Source of the DNA: Saprospiraceae bacterium
GTDB lineage: Bacteria; Bacteroidota; Bacteroidia; Chitinophagales; Saprospiraceae
Assembly (NCBI GenBank): GCA_020631105.1
Contig: JAHDHW010000044.1
Coordinates: 1-33,548 of the forward strand
Direction: 5' to 3'
DNA: 33,548 nucleotides
The position numbers were made by a program, and so were the translations under genes. Positions 17,994 through 25,675 of this stretch are shown here, piece after piece. The notes under the pieces are model-generated. The model was not told the DNA's origin and ran no database searches. It saw only the letters and a list, made by a program, of their open reading frames with translations. How positions within the stretch are numbered: position 1 is the stretch's first letter; each line of letters begins with the position of its first letter.

Positions 17994-18878
17994 TTAACAT
18001 ACGCTCCGCTTCAATAATCTATACTCCCCTTGTTTTTTAAATTCCCGGATAGATACCCCGGTGTATTTTTTAAAGGTTTTGGACAGGTGGCTAACGTCGG
18101 TAAAACTTAGTTCCTCCGCTATTTCGGTTAAAGTAAAATCAGAATTAAGTACCCTTATCTCTACCAGCTTTAGTTTAGCTTTTATAATGTATTCTCTTAA
18201 AGACATATTGACTTTCTTTTTAAAATACTCACTCAGGTAAGTGGGTGATAACAGAAAAGTTTTAGCCAATTGATCTACTTTCAATAATTGGGGTTCACCA
18301 ATGTGTTCATTAATATAACTAAGCAATTTTGAGATTCGATCATCGTGGTGATTATCTAAAGCCTCCACCTCAAAGAACGCACTCCTCTTGATATTCCGCA
18401 TCAATATTTCCAGAATTCCGACCATCAGACTTTTAATCAATATGGTAGATCCTGTACTATAATTACTATTTTCTTTGAGGATTAAATCAACCAGCGTATA
18501 AATGTGTTGTCGATCTAACTCATTATGAATTATATCTCCGGGAAGTTGATTATAATTCGACAAAATATAGGAAGCCTCCTTAAACCATTCGTTTTGATTA
18601 TTATGATTACGGGAATTGGAGTTAAAAAAATCTGATGTAAATTTTAAGAACACAAACTTTGTAAATTCCTCTATCTTAAAAGAATGACATTTCAAGGGTG
18701 GCAACAAAAAAAGACTTTTCTGCTCATAATTATACTCATTATAATTAATGCATTGAGTCCCCTTGCCTTCCTTGATTAACACTAATTCAAAGAAGTTATT
18801 TTTAACTGGTCGCTGCTTCCACTCTTTTAATTCAATCTCTTGTATTTCAAATGGTTTATATGCCTCTAGTACTTGCAT
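17994..18878 (-). CDS. AraC-family transcriptional regulator
   Basis: A 294-residue regulator. The N-terminal half is cupin-like (FFELVLIKEGKGTQCINYNEY), which senses a small ligand. The C-terminal ~100 residues hold the AraC/XylS double helix-turn-helix: LAKTFLLSPTYLSEYFKKK in the first, LTEIAEELSFTDVSHLSKTFKKYTG in the second. It ends convergently with the T9SS type B gene. Its start is 336 bp from, and divergent to, the BASS-family transporter, so that transporter is the natural candidate target. The ligand is unknown. Confidence 0.92.
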   Translation of the reverse strand: MQVLEAYKPFEIQEIELKEWKQRPVKNNFFELVLIKEGKGTQCINYNEYNYEQKSLFLLPPLKCHSFKIEEFTKFVFLKFTSDFFNSNSRNHNNQNEWFKEASYILSNYNQLPGDIIHNELDRQHIYTLVDLILKENSNYSTGSTILIKSLMVGILEILMRNIKRSAFFEVEALDNHHDDRISKLLSYINEHIGEPQLLKVDQLAKTFLLSPTYLSEYFKKKVNMSLREYIIKAKLKLVEIRVLNSDFTLTEIAEELSFTDVSHLSKTFKKYTGVSIREFKKQGEYRLLKRSVC

Positions 18879-19214
18879 TTTTAACTAAGTTTTGCTGTAA
18901 AATACTGTAAATCCTTTATTGATACCCGCATAATAAATATTTAACCTTTATTTGTACCAAAAAACCCTCCCAAACTACCTATTGGCTCCTTATTTCCAAC
19001 TCCGAAAACCAAAATGATATTCCCGAAACAAAGCATTAAGGCAATGGACACAAATCAACGACCACAATAGGTTTCATAGATGGAACCCAGCGAGTAATCT
19101 CATACAAAACAATAAGGAGACACAAGAGTGGATCAACAAAGCTGGTTTCTTCTGTACATGTCCTATAAAATCAAGATAAAAAACTATCTTACTGTAGATT
19201 AAATTTACCCCACT
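18879..19214. other. Divergent intergenic region between AraC regulator and transporter
   Basis: A 336-bp gap holding the promoters of the AraC gene and the transporter. I see a short direct repeat (CTGTAAAA near 18893 and CTGTAAAT near 18905) close to the AraC start, a plausible operator. A plus-strand open frame of 53 codons (19018-19179) has no start codon and no recognised homology. No RNA gene or terminator is evident. Confidence 0.5.
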
Positions 19215-20090
19215 ATGGAACAATCTGTAATGACAACTATCGTCCTTCCATTATCCTTGATTATTATCATGATAGGAATGGGGATGACCTTAACCATTGA
19301 CGATTTCAAAAGAGTTGTTGTATATCCCAAAGCCGCAATCATCGGATTATTCAATCAAATAATCATGCTACCGATTATTGGATTTCTTCTGATTTCATTT
19401 ATTGAGCTCGATCCGATCCTGGCAGTGGGCGTAATGATTATTGTAGCCTGTCCGGGTGGTGTAACAAGTAATTTAATCACCCATGTTGCTAAAGGAGACA
19501 TCGCACTTTCTGTTACCCTAACTGCGATATCAAGCTTTATTACGATCATTACGATACCGCTTATACTTTCTTATTCCATCCTTTACTTTATGTCCGATAG
19601 TTCGGTCAAGGTAGCACTACCTGTAGTGGATACTATTTTGAAAGTCATGGTCATTACCGTTATCCCTATCAGTATTGGTATGTTGATCCGGTATTTCAAA
19701 ACGGATTTTGCTAACCGAATGGAAGTCCCAATGCGGAGAGCATCGACGGTAATCTTCATACTTGTAGTCCTTGGGATTATTATTGCAAACAAGGATAGTT
19801 TACTTTCCTCTCTTCAGAAAGTGGGGCTCCTCACTCTGATCCTTAATGTGCTTACCATTGGCCTGGGTTATGCCTCTGCAAAATTATTTAAGCTGAACAC
19901 CAAACAATCTATTTCTATAATGATTGAAAACGGGATTCAAAACGGAACGCTGGCAATTGTGATCGCAACCACTATCCTGCTTCAACCAGAGATGAGTATT
20001 CCCGCTGCAGTTTATTCGCTTTCGATGTTTTTAACAGGTGGCATTATTATGTGGTACTTCGGAAGGAGAAAAGAGGTAGACGCCTCCTGA
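19215..20090 (+). CDS. Bile acid:sodium symporter (BASS)-family transporter
   Basis: A 291-residue integral inner-membrane protein with about nine to ten hydrophobic segments. Two signature regions of the SBF/BASS family are visible. ACPGGVTSNLITHVAKGD spans residues 78-95, with N86 near the sodium site, and IENGIQNGTLAIVIA near 236-250 is the ExGxQN-like motif. The family couples sodium to uptake of organic anions such as bile acids, pyruvate, pantothenate or sulfonates; the substrate here is unknown. It is divergent from the AraC regulator, which probably controls it. Confidence 0.9.
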   Translation: MEQSVMTTIVLPLSLIIIMIGMGMTLTIDDFKRVVVYPKAAIIGLFNQIIMLPIIGFLLISFIELDPILAVGVMIIVACPGGVTSNLITHVAKGDIALSVTLTAISSFITIITIPLILSYSILYFMSDSSVKVALPVVDTILKVMVITVIPISIGMLIRYFKTDFANRMEVPMRRASTVIFILVVLGIIIANKDSLLSSLQKVGLLTLILNVLTIGLGYASAKLFKLNTKQSISIMIENGIQNGTLAIVIATTILLQPEMSIPAAVYSLSMFLTGGIIMWYFGRRKEVDAS

Positions 20091-20175
20091 TCATAGCATT
20101 GCGAACCTTTTATTTTTTTTATTATTCTAAGGATTCCATCTTTGGAAGCGTATCCTCGTAAGAACGTATAATCCT

Positions 20176-20334
20176 TTAGAGATCAACTTGCAAAATATAA
20201 TGGAAGAACTTGGAGGAAAGATTAGTTTTGCTAGTCAACCTGGCTATGGAACTTCCTTTAAAATAGAGTTTCCTAAATCTTGCAACAAATCATTAGACAA
20301 CTTCAAAAATCTAAGTAACGAAGAAGTAAGTTAG
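20176..20334 (+). pseudogene. C-terminal remnant of a sensor histidine kinase
   Basis: A frame from about 20176 to a TAG at 20332-20334 encodes NLQNIMEELGGKISF, then PGYGTSFKIEFPKS, and ends in an unremarkable tail. This is the last part of a HATPase_c domain: the helix after the G1 box and the G2-type GxGTSF loop. Everything upstream (sensor, DHp, N and G1 boxes) is missing. An in-frame ATG at 20200 could make only 44 residues, which would not be a kinase. It lies in the 361-bp gap after the transporter and is best seen as a deletion relic. Confidence 0.7.
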
Positions 20335-20451
20335 GATATCCTTATTTCTTAGAAATATGAACTATCTTTCGATCAGCTAAACTTGGGTCTAGCAAGTTTG
20401 TTAGAAGCATTACATGTTCTAACTTTTTTCGTAAAATCAAACCAATACATT

Positions 20452-20757
20452 ATGTCAGGAGGTGACTGGAAAGCAATGTTCAAAGCAATTCAGGAGAATG
20501 ATACAAATCTTGTTGATTACTATTTAAAGATGGGGATTAACCCAAATTATCAGCACCCTGAATTCATGGCAGCCCCTTTGGTGGAAAGCATTCGTTTTAA
20601 TAATTTAGAGATCACAAAATTATTACTCGATAATGGCGCTGATCCTAATATCAAAGAGTTTATTGGTGGCGACACCCCACTTTCTGTTGCTGAATTAAAG
20701 AGAAACGATCAAGCTATCGAATTAATTAAGCAATACATTTCTTCCGCATCCGAATAA
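20452..20757 (+). CDS. Small ankyrin-repeat protein
   Basis: A 101-residue cytoplasmic protein. I chose the ATG at 20452 (MSGGDWKAMFKAIQ); the longer frame starts at a TTG at 20383 and adds a leader unlike the family. Ankyrin repeats are visible: the first helix pair DTNLVDYYLKMGINPNYQ, a second repeat LVESIRFNNLEITKLLLDNGADPN, and a third starting GGDTPLSVAELKRNDQAIELI. Ankyrin folds mediate protein binding; no partner is evident. It is 18 bp from the ACT-domain gene, so they are probably co-transcribed. Confidence 0.82.
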   Translation: MSGGDWKAMFKAIQENDTNLVDYYLKMGINPNYQHPEFMAAPLVESIRFNNLEITKLLLDNGADPNIKEFIGGDTPLSVAELKRNDQAIELIKQYISSASE

Positions 20758-20775
20758 CACCATAGCTTTTATCAC

Positions 20776-21177
20776 ATGTCCGGTCTTAAAAATCTTAAAG
20801 CAATAATTGCCAATCTCGAACCCGAGCTGAACGAAGGCGTTTTCGTATTCGCCACCGTTAGCTCTACGGAGGATATTCCAAGATCAATGACCCTCTGCGA
20901 AATAAAAGAAAAAGAAGGTATTACAATTGTCATCAGTAAAGAGCACGCAGACGCTTTGCAAATCCCTTATGATTTTGAAGCTTCCTGGATTACCTTAAAT
21001 GTCCATTCAGCTTTGGAAGCAGTTGGTCTTACAGCAGCCTTTTCCAAGGCATTAGCTGAAGTAAACATCAGTTGTAATGTAATCGCAGGTTACTACCATG
21101 ATCATATTTTTGTGGGGACCGCTGATAAGGAAAAGGCAATAATTGCCTTAAAAGAAATGGCTCAAAATTTTTCTTGA
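20776..21177 (+). CDS. ACT domain-containing protein
   Basis: A 133-residue protein of the small tandem-ACT type (ACT_3/ACT_7). The first half ends with DIPRSMTLCEIKEKEGITIVISKEHAD. The second has the ACT-like alpha/beta pattern WITLNVHSALEAVGLTAAFSKALAEVNISCNVIAGYYHDHIFV, with the conserved YYHDH motif. ACT domains bind amino acids, but in this stand-alone group no enzyme is attached and the ligand is unproven. It lies between the ankyrin protein (18 bp upstream) and the AraC regulator (13 bp downstream). Confidence 0.88.
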   Translation: MSGLKNLKAIIANLEPELNEGVFVFATVSSTEDIPRSMTLCEIKEKEGITIVISKEHADALQIPYDFEASWITLNVHSALEAVGLTAAFSKALAEVNISCNVIAGYYHDHIFVGTADKEKAIIALKEMAQNFS

Positions 21178-21190
21178 AAATAATTAGGTG

Positions 21191-22066
21191 ATGGAAGATC
21201 CGATTCATATTAGTTTTCAAAATACCCAAAACCCCAAAGCGGGGTTTGACATACTCAGCTTAGAATCACTTTCTGGCCGAAAGGATTTAGATCACTCGCC
21301 TTTTGAACCTCACTTAGTTGAATTTTACCTCTTATTGTTTATTGAAGAAGGCAAAGGAAAACACACCATTGACTTCCATGAATACGATTATCAAAAAGGA
21401 TCAATTCTAACTATTCGAAAAGATCAGATTCATAAATTCCACCCTGGCGAATCTGTCAAAGGTCAAATCCTACTCTTTACAGATGAATTCCTCGTTAGCT
21501 ATCTTGAAAAATTAGAAGCACAAAAATCTCTACAATTGTTCAATGAGTTTCTTGGAGCACCAAAAATACAGTTGTCTAAAAATGACTTCCATGAAATCCA
21601 AAGTTTAATCAATCATACAAAAACAGAGTACTTCAATATTAACGATGACTATTCCTTAGGCATTATCAGAAGTCATCTTCATATCCTTATTGCTAAACTC
21701 TACCGCATTAAGTCCCTGATAAACCCAATAAATAAAGGTCGCAGGTACCTTAGTGAGTTTATTCAATTCCAGAACCTGGTCGAACAAAATGCCTCCCAAT
21801 ATACCAAGGTAAAGGACTATGCGAAACTAATCGGCGTAAGTACTAAGACTTTAAATACGATTACGAAAACCATCTTAAATAAGTCCGCAAAAGAATTTAT
21901 AGATGACATTTGCACCAAACAAATAAAACGCCTGCTCATCAATACCGAACTAACCGTCAAAGAAATCGCCTATCAATCTGGTTTCGAAGAAACAACTAAT
22001 CTCTATAAATACTTTAAACGAAAAACGAAATTAACTCCAGAGCAGTTTCGCACCTCATTCCGATAA
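21191..22066 (+). CDS. AraC-family transcriptional regulator
   Basis: A 291-residue regulator with a cupin-like N-terminal sensing domain (FIEEGKGKHTIDFHEYDYQKG) and a C-terminal AraC double helix-turn-helix. The two helices are KDYAKLIGVSTKTLNTITKT and LTVKEIAYQSGFEETTNLYKYFKRKTKLTPEQFR. I used the ATG at 21191; a GTG immediately before it at 21188 is an alternative. It follows the ACT gene by 13 bp and precedes the SnoaL-like lipoprotein gene by 98 bp on the same strand, which is a plausible target. Unlike the AraC regulator at 17994 it faces no divergent gene. Confidence 0.9.
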   Translation: MEDPIHISFQNTQNPKAGFDILSLESLSGRKDLDHSPFEPHLVEFYLLLFIEEGKGKHTIDFHEYDYQKGSILTIRKDQIHKFHPGESVKGQILLFTDEFLVSYLEKLEAQKSLQLFNEFLGAPKIQLSKNDFHEIQSLINHTKTEYFNINDDYSLGIIRSHLHILIAKLYRIKSLINPINKGRRYLSEFIQFQNLVEQNASQYTKVKDYAKLIGVSTKTLNTITKTILNKSAKEFIDDICTKQIKRLLINTELTVKEIAYQSGFEETTNLYKYFKRKTKLTPEQFRTSFR

Positions 22067-22164
22067 CTTTCCCATTTTTACAGTCCTTTGGCTTTTTGTT
22101 ATAGCTAGTTGAGTCCAAAATGACTACATCTTTGCAGTATAATTTTTAACTAAACAACTCACTG

Positions 22165-23034
22165 ATGAAGTCAATTAACTTTTTAACACTAATAGCATTA
22201 GCAATGATACTTTTCAGTTGTAATGCAAATGAAAACTCAATTTCTGAAACTAAAAAAGTCACTAAAATGGAATTAACGAACAAAGAGAAAGCTGTAGCAC
22301 TAATCGAAAGCTTAGAAACAGGTGCAAAAGAACCTATCGCTTATATCAACCCTAATAAATACATTCAGCATAACCTCGACGTTGCTGACGGACTAGAAGG
22401 CTTCGGTGCAGTCTTCGCAAACATGCCTGAAGGTGGATTTAAGGCTAAAGTAGTAAGAGCCTTTGAGGATGGTGATTACGTATTCTTACACACAGATTAT
22501 GACTTCTTTGGCCCTAAAGCCGGATTTGATCTCTTCCGATTCGAGAATGGACTAATTGTAGAACACTGGGATAACCTTGCAGAGATTACTCCTCCTAATC
22601 CAAGTGGAAGAACCCAGTTAGACGGTGCAACTGAAATATCTGACCTCGATAAAACGGAAGAAAACAAGACTATCGTTAAAGCATTTGTTACAGATGTATT
22701 ACTAAATGGAGAAGGAGATAAAATCACTAATTATGTAAATCCTGAAAAGTACCTTCAACACAATTCAGGCATTGGGGACGGACTTGATGGCTTAGGTGCT
22801 GCCTTGAAATACTTTGCAGAGAATAACCTATTACTACAGTACGATAAAATCCACAAAGTGGTAGGAGAAGGAAACTTTGTCCTTACCGTAAGTGAAGGGA
22901 AATTTGGAAAAGGAGACCACGTAGCATACTATGATTTATTCAGAATGGAGAATGGACTAATTGTAGAACACTGGGATATCATCCAAAACATTCCGGCAGA
23001 AAGCGATTGGAAAAATACAAATGGAAAATTCTAA
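22165..23034 (+). CDS. Lipoprotein with two SnoaL/NTF2-like domains
   Basis: A 289-residue lipoprotein (MKSINFLTLIALAMILFSCN, lipobox LFSC). It contains two copies of an NTF2/SnoaL-like domain, about residues 38-150 and 168-285. Each has the set KYIQHN or KYLQHN, ADGLEG or GDGLDG, then FDLFRFENGLIVEHWD or YYDLFRMENGLIVEHWD. The fold is a cone with a hydrophobic pocket used by polyketide cyclases, isomerases and binding proteins; substrate unknown. The DNA of the last motif is identical over 31 bp between the two copies. The bidirectional terminator follows it. The AraC regulator upstream may control it. Confidence 0.85.
   Translation: MKSINFLTLIALAMILFSCNANENSISETKKVTKMELTNKEKAVALIESLETGAKEPIAYINPNKYIQHNLDVADGLEGFGAVFANMPEGGFKAKVVRAFEDGDYVFLHTDYDFFGPKAGFDLFRFENGLIVEHWDNLAEITPPNPSGRTQLDGATEISDLDKTEENKTIVKAFVTDVLLNGEGDKITNYVNPEKYLQHNSGIGDGLDGLGAALKYFAENNLLLQYDKIHKVVGEGNFVLTVSEGKFGKGDHVAYYDLFRMENGLIVEHWDIIQNIPAESDWKNTNGKF
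22543..22573 (+). repeat. 31-bp direct repeat, copy 1 (within SnoaL gene)
   Basis: This segment is identical base for base to 22948-22978, 405 bp (135 codons) downstream, and encodes ENGLIVEHWD in each domain of the duplicated lipoprotein. The surrounding domains have diverged much further. Confidence 0.9.
22948..22978 (+). repeat. 31-bp direct repeat, copy 2 (within SnoaL gene)
   Basis: Second copy of the 31-bp perfect repeat at 22543-22573, in the same reading frame. Confidence 0.9.
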
Positions 23035-23051
23035 CTAGAATTTTAGCTAGC

Positions 23052-23095
23052 AAAAAAGAAAGGCCGCTTTTAATCAAAAGCGGCCTTTCTTTTTC
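23052..23095. terminator. Bidirectional intrinsic terminator
   Basis: A 17-bp perfect stem (arms 23055-23071 and 23076-23092, core AGGCCGCTTTT / AAAAGCGGCCT) with the loop AATC. T-rich tracts follow on the plus strand and, through the A-run at 23052-23057, on the minus strand. It lies between the convergent SnoaL-like lipoprotein and desaturase genes and can end both transcripts. Confidence 0.9.
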
Positions 23096-23111
23096 TATAA
23101 TACTAGTGTTT

Positions 23112-24239
23112 TTATGCAAAACTTTCCGTCAACTCCTGTTTCCCCAATTCATTCAAATAAACAAAATGACTCTTCAGCGCTCCAAAGAATGTAGTGTGCT
23201 GATGATAAGGCAAACTGTATTCTTCGGCTGTCTCTTTTACAATCTTCGATAGGTTTCGATAATGTACATGGCAAATATTTGGAAACAAATGATGTTCAAT
23301 CTGAAAATTCAAGCCTCCGATTAACCAGGAGAAAACAGCATTAGTATTCGCAAAATTAGCGGTAGTACGCAACTGATGAATCGCCCAGTTATTCTCCATT
23401 CTCCCTTCCTGATCTGGCGTAAAGAATTCTGTTTCTTCCAAAATATGGGCAGACTGAAAAATCAGCGCCAGAATCAGACCACAGATAAAATGCATTAACA
23501 AAAAACCAATCAGGATTTGCCCAAATGACAAACCAGTAACAATCACAGGTAAGACCAGTGTTAATACAACATACCAAATCTTGTGAAAAATAATTTGAAA
23601 CAAAGCAGAACCAAAAGTCAAGCCCTCTCCTTCCAATAATCCTTTCTTATGAAATCGGACCACTTGCTGGAAGTCTTTTACCAAGAAGCGGTTCAAGCTC
23701 ATTAAGCAATACAAAAACGGGGCATAATAAGCCTGATAACGATAGATTTTTTTTAAGCCTCGTTTCGGAGAAAAGCGCATCACCTCATTATCGTTATCTT
23801 CATCATAACCATGAATATTGGTATAAGAATGATGAAGTACATTATGCTGGATTTTCCATGTACTGTGAAAAGCGCCCATAAAGTTGATTACAAAACCAAT
23901 GAGCTTATTGACAAAATCATTATCCGAATAAGAACCATGATTCGCATCATGCATCACCGACAACCCAATCCCGGCCATTCCAAATCCCATAATTGTCCAC
24001 ATAGCCATCATAGGCCAAAAAGAGCTAATTGCTCCGGACAACATTATTACTAAAGGAATAAAATAAAGACTAAGCATAAAAATGGTCTTAATAACCATTT
24101 CACTGTTCGCCTTTTTGGAAATTTTGTTCTCCTTAAAATAATGATTTACTCGTTTGTTTAAAATCTTGAAAAAATCTGGTGTATCTGCTTTATTAAACTT
24201 CAGATTTTTTACATTCATAGAGTTGGTGTTTTCGTTCAT
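23112..24239 (-). CDS. Membrane fatty acid desaturase (acyl-CoA/lipid desaturase)
   Basis: A 375-residue integral membrane di-iron desaturase. The three histidine boxes are in place: HDANH at 97-101, HNVLHH at 132-137 and QIEHH at 313-317. The Q in the last box is typical of front-end (delta-5/6-like) desaturases. Hydrophobic pairs around residues 50-95, 110-125 and 220-265 form the usual four-helix topology. No cytochrome b5 domain is fused at the N-terminus, so an external electron donor is needed. It introduces a double bond into acyl chains, probably for membrane fluidity. ATG 24239 is used; M8 is an alternative start. It is divergent from the sialidase gene, 286 bp away. Confidence 0.92.
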   Translation of the reverse strand: MNENTNSMNVKNLKFNKADTPDFFKILNKRVNHYFKENKISKKANSEMVIKTIFMLSLYFIPLVIMLSGAISSFWPMMAMWTIMGFGMAGIGLSVMHDANHGSYSDNDFVNKLIGFVINFMGAFHSTWKIQHNVLHHSYTNIHGYDEDNDNEVMRFSPKRGLKKIYRYQAYYAPFLYCLMSLNRFLVKDFQQVVRFHKKGLLEGEGLTFGSALFQIIFHKIWYVVLTLVLPVIVTGLSFGQILIGFLLMHFICGLILALIFQSAHILEETEFFTPDQEGRMENNWAIHQLRTTANFANTNAVFSWLIGGLNFQIEHHLFPNICHVHYRNLSKIVKETAEEYSLPYHQHTTFFGALKSHFVYLNELGKQELTESFA

Positions 24240-24251
24240 GCGTAAATAAAT

Positions 24252-24369
24252 TCTTTAATAAGAAAGATTTCTACCTTTGGGAAACTTGCACAAATGCCTT
24301 TAAATCCAAATAAATAATTCATTATCAGGCATCTAGATCGTCTTCATTCTAATCTTTCAATAAGAAAGA
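24252..24369. promoter_or_regulatory. Repeated near-palindromic element (candidate operators)
   Basis: AATAAGAAAGA occurs at 24257-24267 and 24359-24369. Each copy is the right part of a palindrome: TCTTT-AATAAG-AAAGA at 24252-24267 and TCTTTC-AATAA-GAAAGA at 24353-24369. The copies start 102 bp apart in the 286-bp gap upstream of the desaturase and sialidase genes. A dimeric repressor or activator site is plausible; the regulator is unknown. Confidence 0.45.
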
Positions 24370-24525
24370 GCAACGTTATGTGGGTTATGAAACTACAAGC
24401 TAGTGATTTTAATCAATAAAAAAGTTGAATCTGGGTACTATTTACATTTTCGTCAGTAATTCAAACCTATTATCTTCAAATTTAACTACTAAAGCTGTGT
24501 TTTGTCATATTTTTAAGAATCTGCC

Positions 24526-25665
24526 ATGATCAAAAAGACTTCCCCCTTGATAATTCTGATAGTCTTACTCCTGCATTGCGAGCTCACACCTGAGGCCTTG
24601 AAGCATTCATCCCTAAACCAAATTAAACTACAAACCCTGTTCGAGGCGGGGACAAATCACAAAGTGTCCTGCTACCGCATTCCAGCCATCATTACTGCAC
24701 AAAATGGTGATCTGATAGCTGCCATAGATGAAAGAGTGCCCTCCTGCAAAGACCTAAAATGGAGCGATGATATCAATATTGTGATGCGGCGCAGCACGGA
24801 TAACGGGGCATCCTGGTCTGAGATAAAGTCAATCGTAGATTATCCGGAAGGAATATCTGCCTCTGATCCCTCCATGATCCTCGATGCCCACACTGGTGAG
24901 ATATTTCTTTTCTTTAACTATATGGACCTCATCAATGAAAAAGATATCTATTACCTCAAATATATAAAGAGCGAGGACAATGGTCAATCCTGGTCTAAAC
25001 CAGTCGATATCACTACGCAAATCTCAAAATCATCCTGGAAAAATGATTTTAAATTTATCACCTCGGGCAGAGGTATGCAAACCAAATCCGGTACACTGAT
25101 CCATACCCTGGTGAATATCGAAAAAGGCCTTCACCTCTTTAAAAGTGATGATCACGGCCATTCCTGGTCCCTGATAGATACCCCCATAAAGCCTGCCGAT
25201 GAATCAAAGGTTATACAACTGGAAGATGGTTCATTAATGGTCAATAGTCGGGTTGCCAAGGTCGGAGCGAGGTATGTGCATCGTTCAATGGACGAAGGAG
25301 CAACCTGGAATACCATTCTTGATACAACATTAACAGATCCTGCGTGTAATGCTAGTATAATTCGCTATACTTCGAAATCTGATGGTGGGGACAAAAATCG
25401 TTTGCTGTTTTCCAATGCGAATTCAGCTAGCAAAAGAGAAAATCTCACGTTAAGAATTAGCTACGACGAGGGGCAAACCTGGAGCAAAGGCAAAACCATT
25501 TATCCGGGAAGTGCCGCATACTCTTCCTTAACCATTCTGAAAAATGGAGATATCGGAGTATTCTTTGAAAAAGATGATTATACTGAGAATGTTTTTACCC
25601 GCATTAGCCTGGAATGGCTGACCGATGGTAAGGATCAACTGCCCATAAATCAAACCAATGAATAA
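24526..25665 (+). CDS. Exo-alpha-sialidase (GH33-type) lipoprotein
   Basis: A 379-residue sialidase with an N-terminal leader (MIKKTSPLIILIVLLLHC, Cys at 18), probably lipidated. It forms a six-bladed propeller with five Asp boxes (SxDxGxxW) at 90-97, 149-156, 207-214, 254-261 and 312-319. The active site has R51 in the YRIP motif, acid/base D114 (SASDPS), E226 (DESKVIQL), R310 (NLTLRIS) and nucleophile Y332 (GSAAYSSL). It would release terminal sialic acids or related nonulosonic acids from glycans at the cell surface. No sialic acid lyase, epimerase or transporter is near, so the sugar may be used elsewhere or the enzyme may act on another keto acid. Confidence 0.88.
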   Translation: MIKKTSPLIILIVLLLHCELTPEALKHSSLNQIKLQTLFEAGTNHKVSCYRIPAIITAQNGDLIAAIDERVPSCKDLKWSDDINIVMRRSTDNGASWSEIKSIVDYPEGISASDPSMILDAHTGEIFLFFNYMDLINEKDIYYLKYIKSEDNGQSWSKPVDITTQISKSSWKNDFKFITSGRGMQTKSGTLIHTLVNIEKGLHLFKSDDHGHSWSLIDTPIKPADESKVIQLEDGSLMVNSRVAKVGARYVHRSMDEGATWNTILDTTLTDPACNASIIRYTSKSDGGDKNRLLFSNANSASKRENLTLRISYDEGQTWSKGKTIYPGSAAYSSLTILKNGDIGVFFEKDDYTENVFTRISLEWLTDGKDQLPINQTNE

Positions 25666-25675
25666 CTGTACGCTC

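Noticed and set aside
19018-19179. A plus-strand open frame of 53 codons in the gap before the BASS transporter
   Set aside because: It has no start codon, no recognised motif and sits in a promoter region; length is within chance for AT-rich DNA.
20383-20451. An upstream TTG start for the ankyrin protein
   Set aside because: The added 23 residues do not resemble the family N-terminus, while the ATG at 20452 begins the conserved MSGGDWK block.
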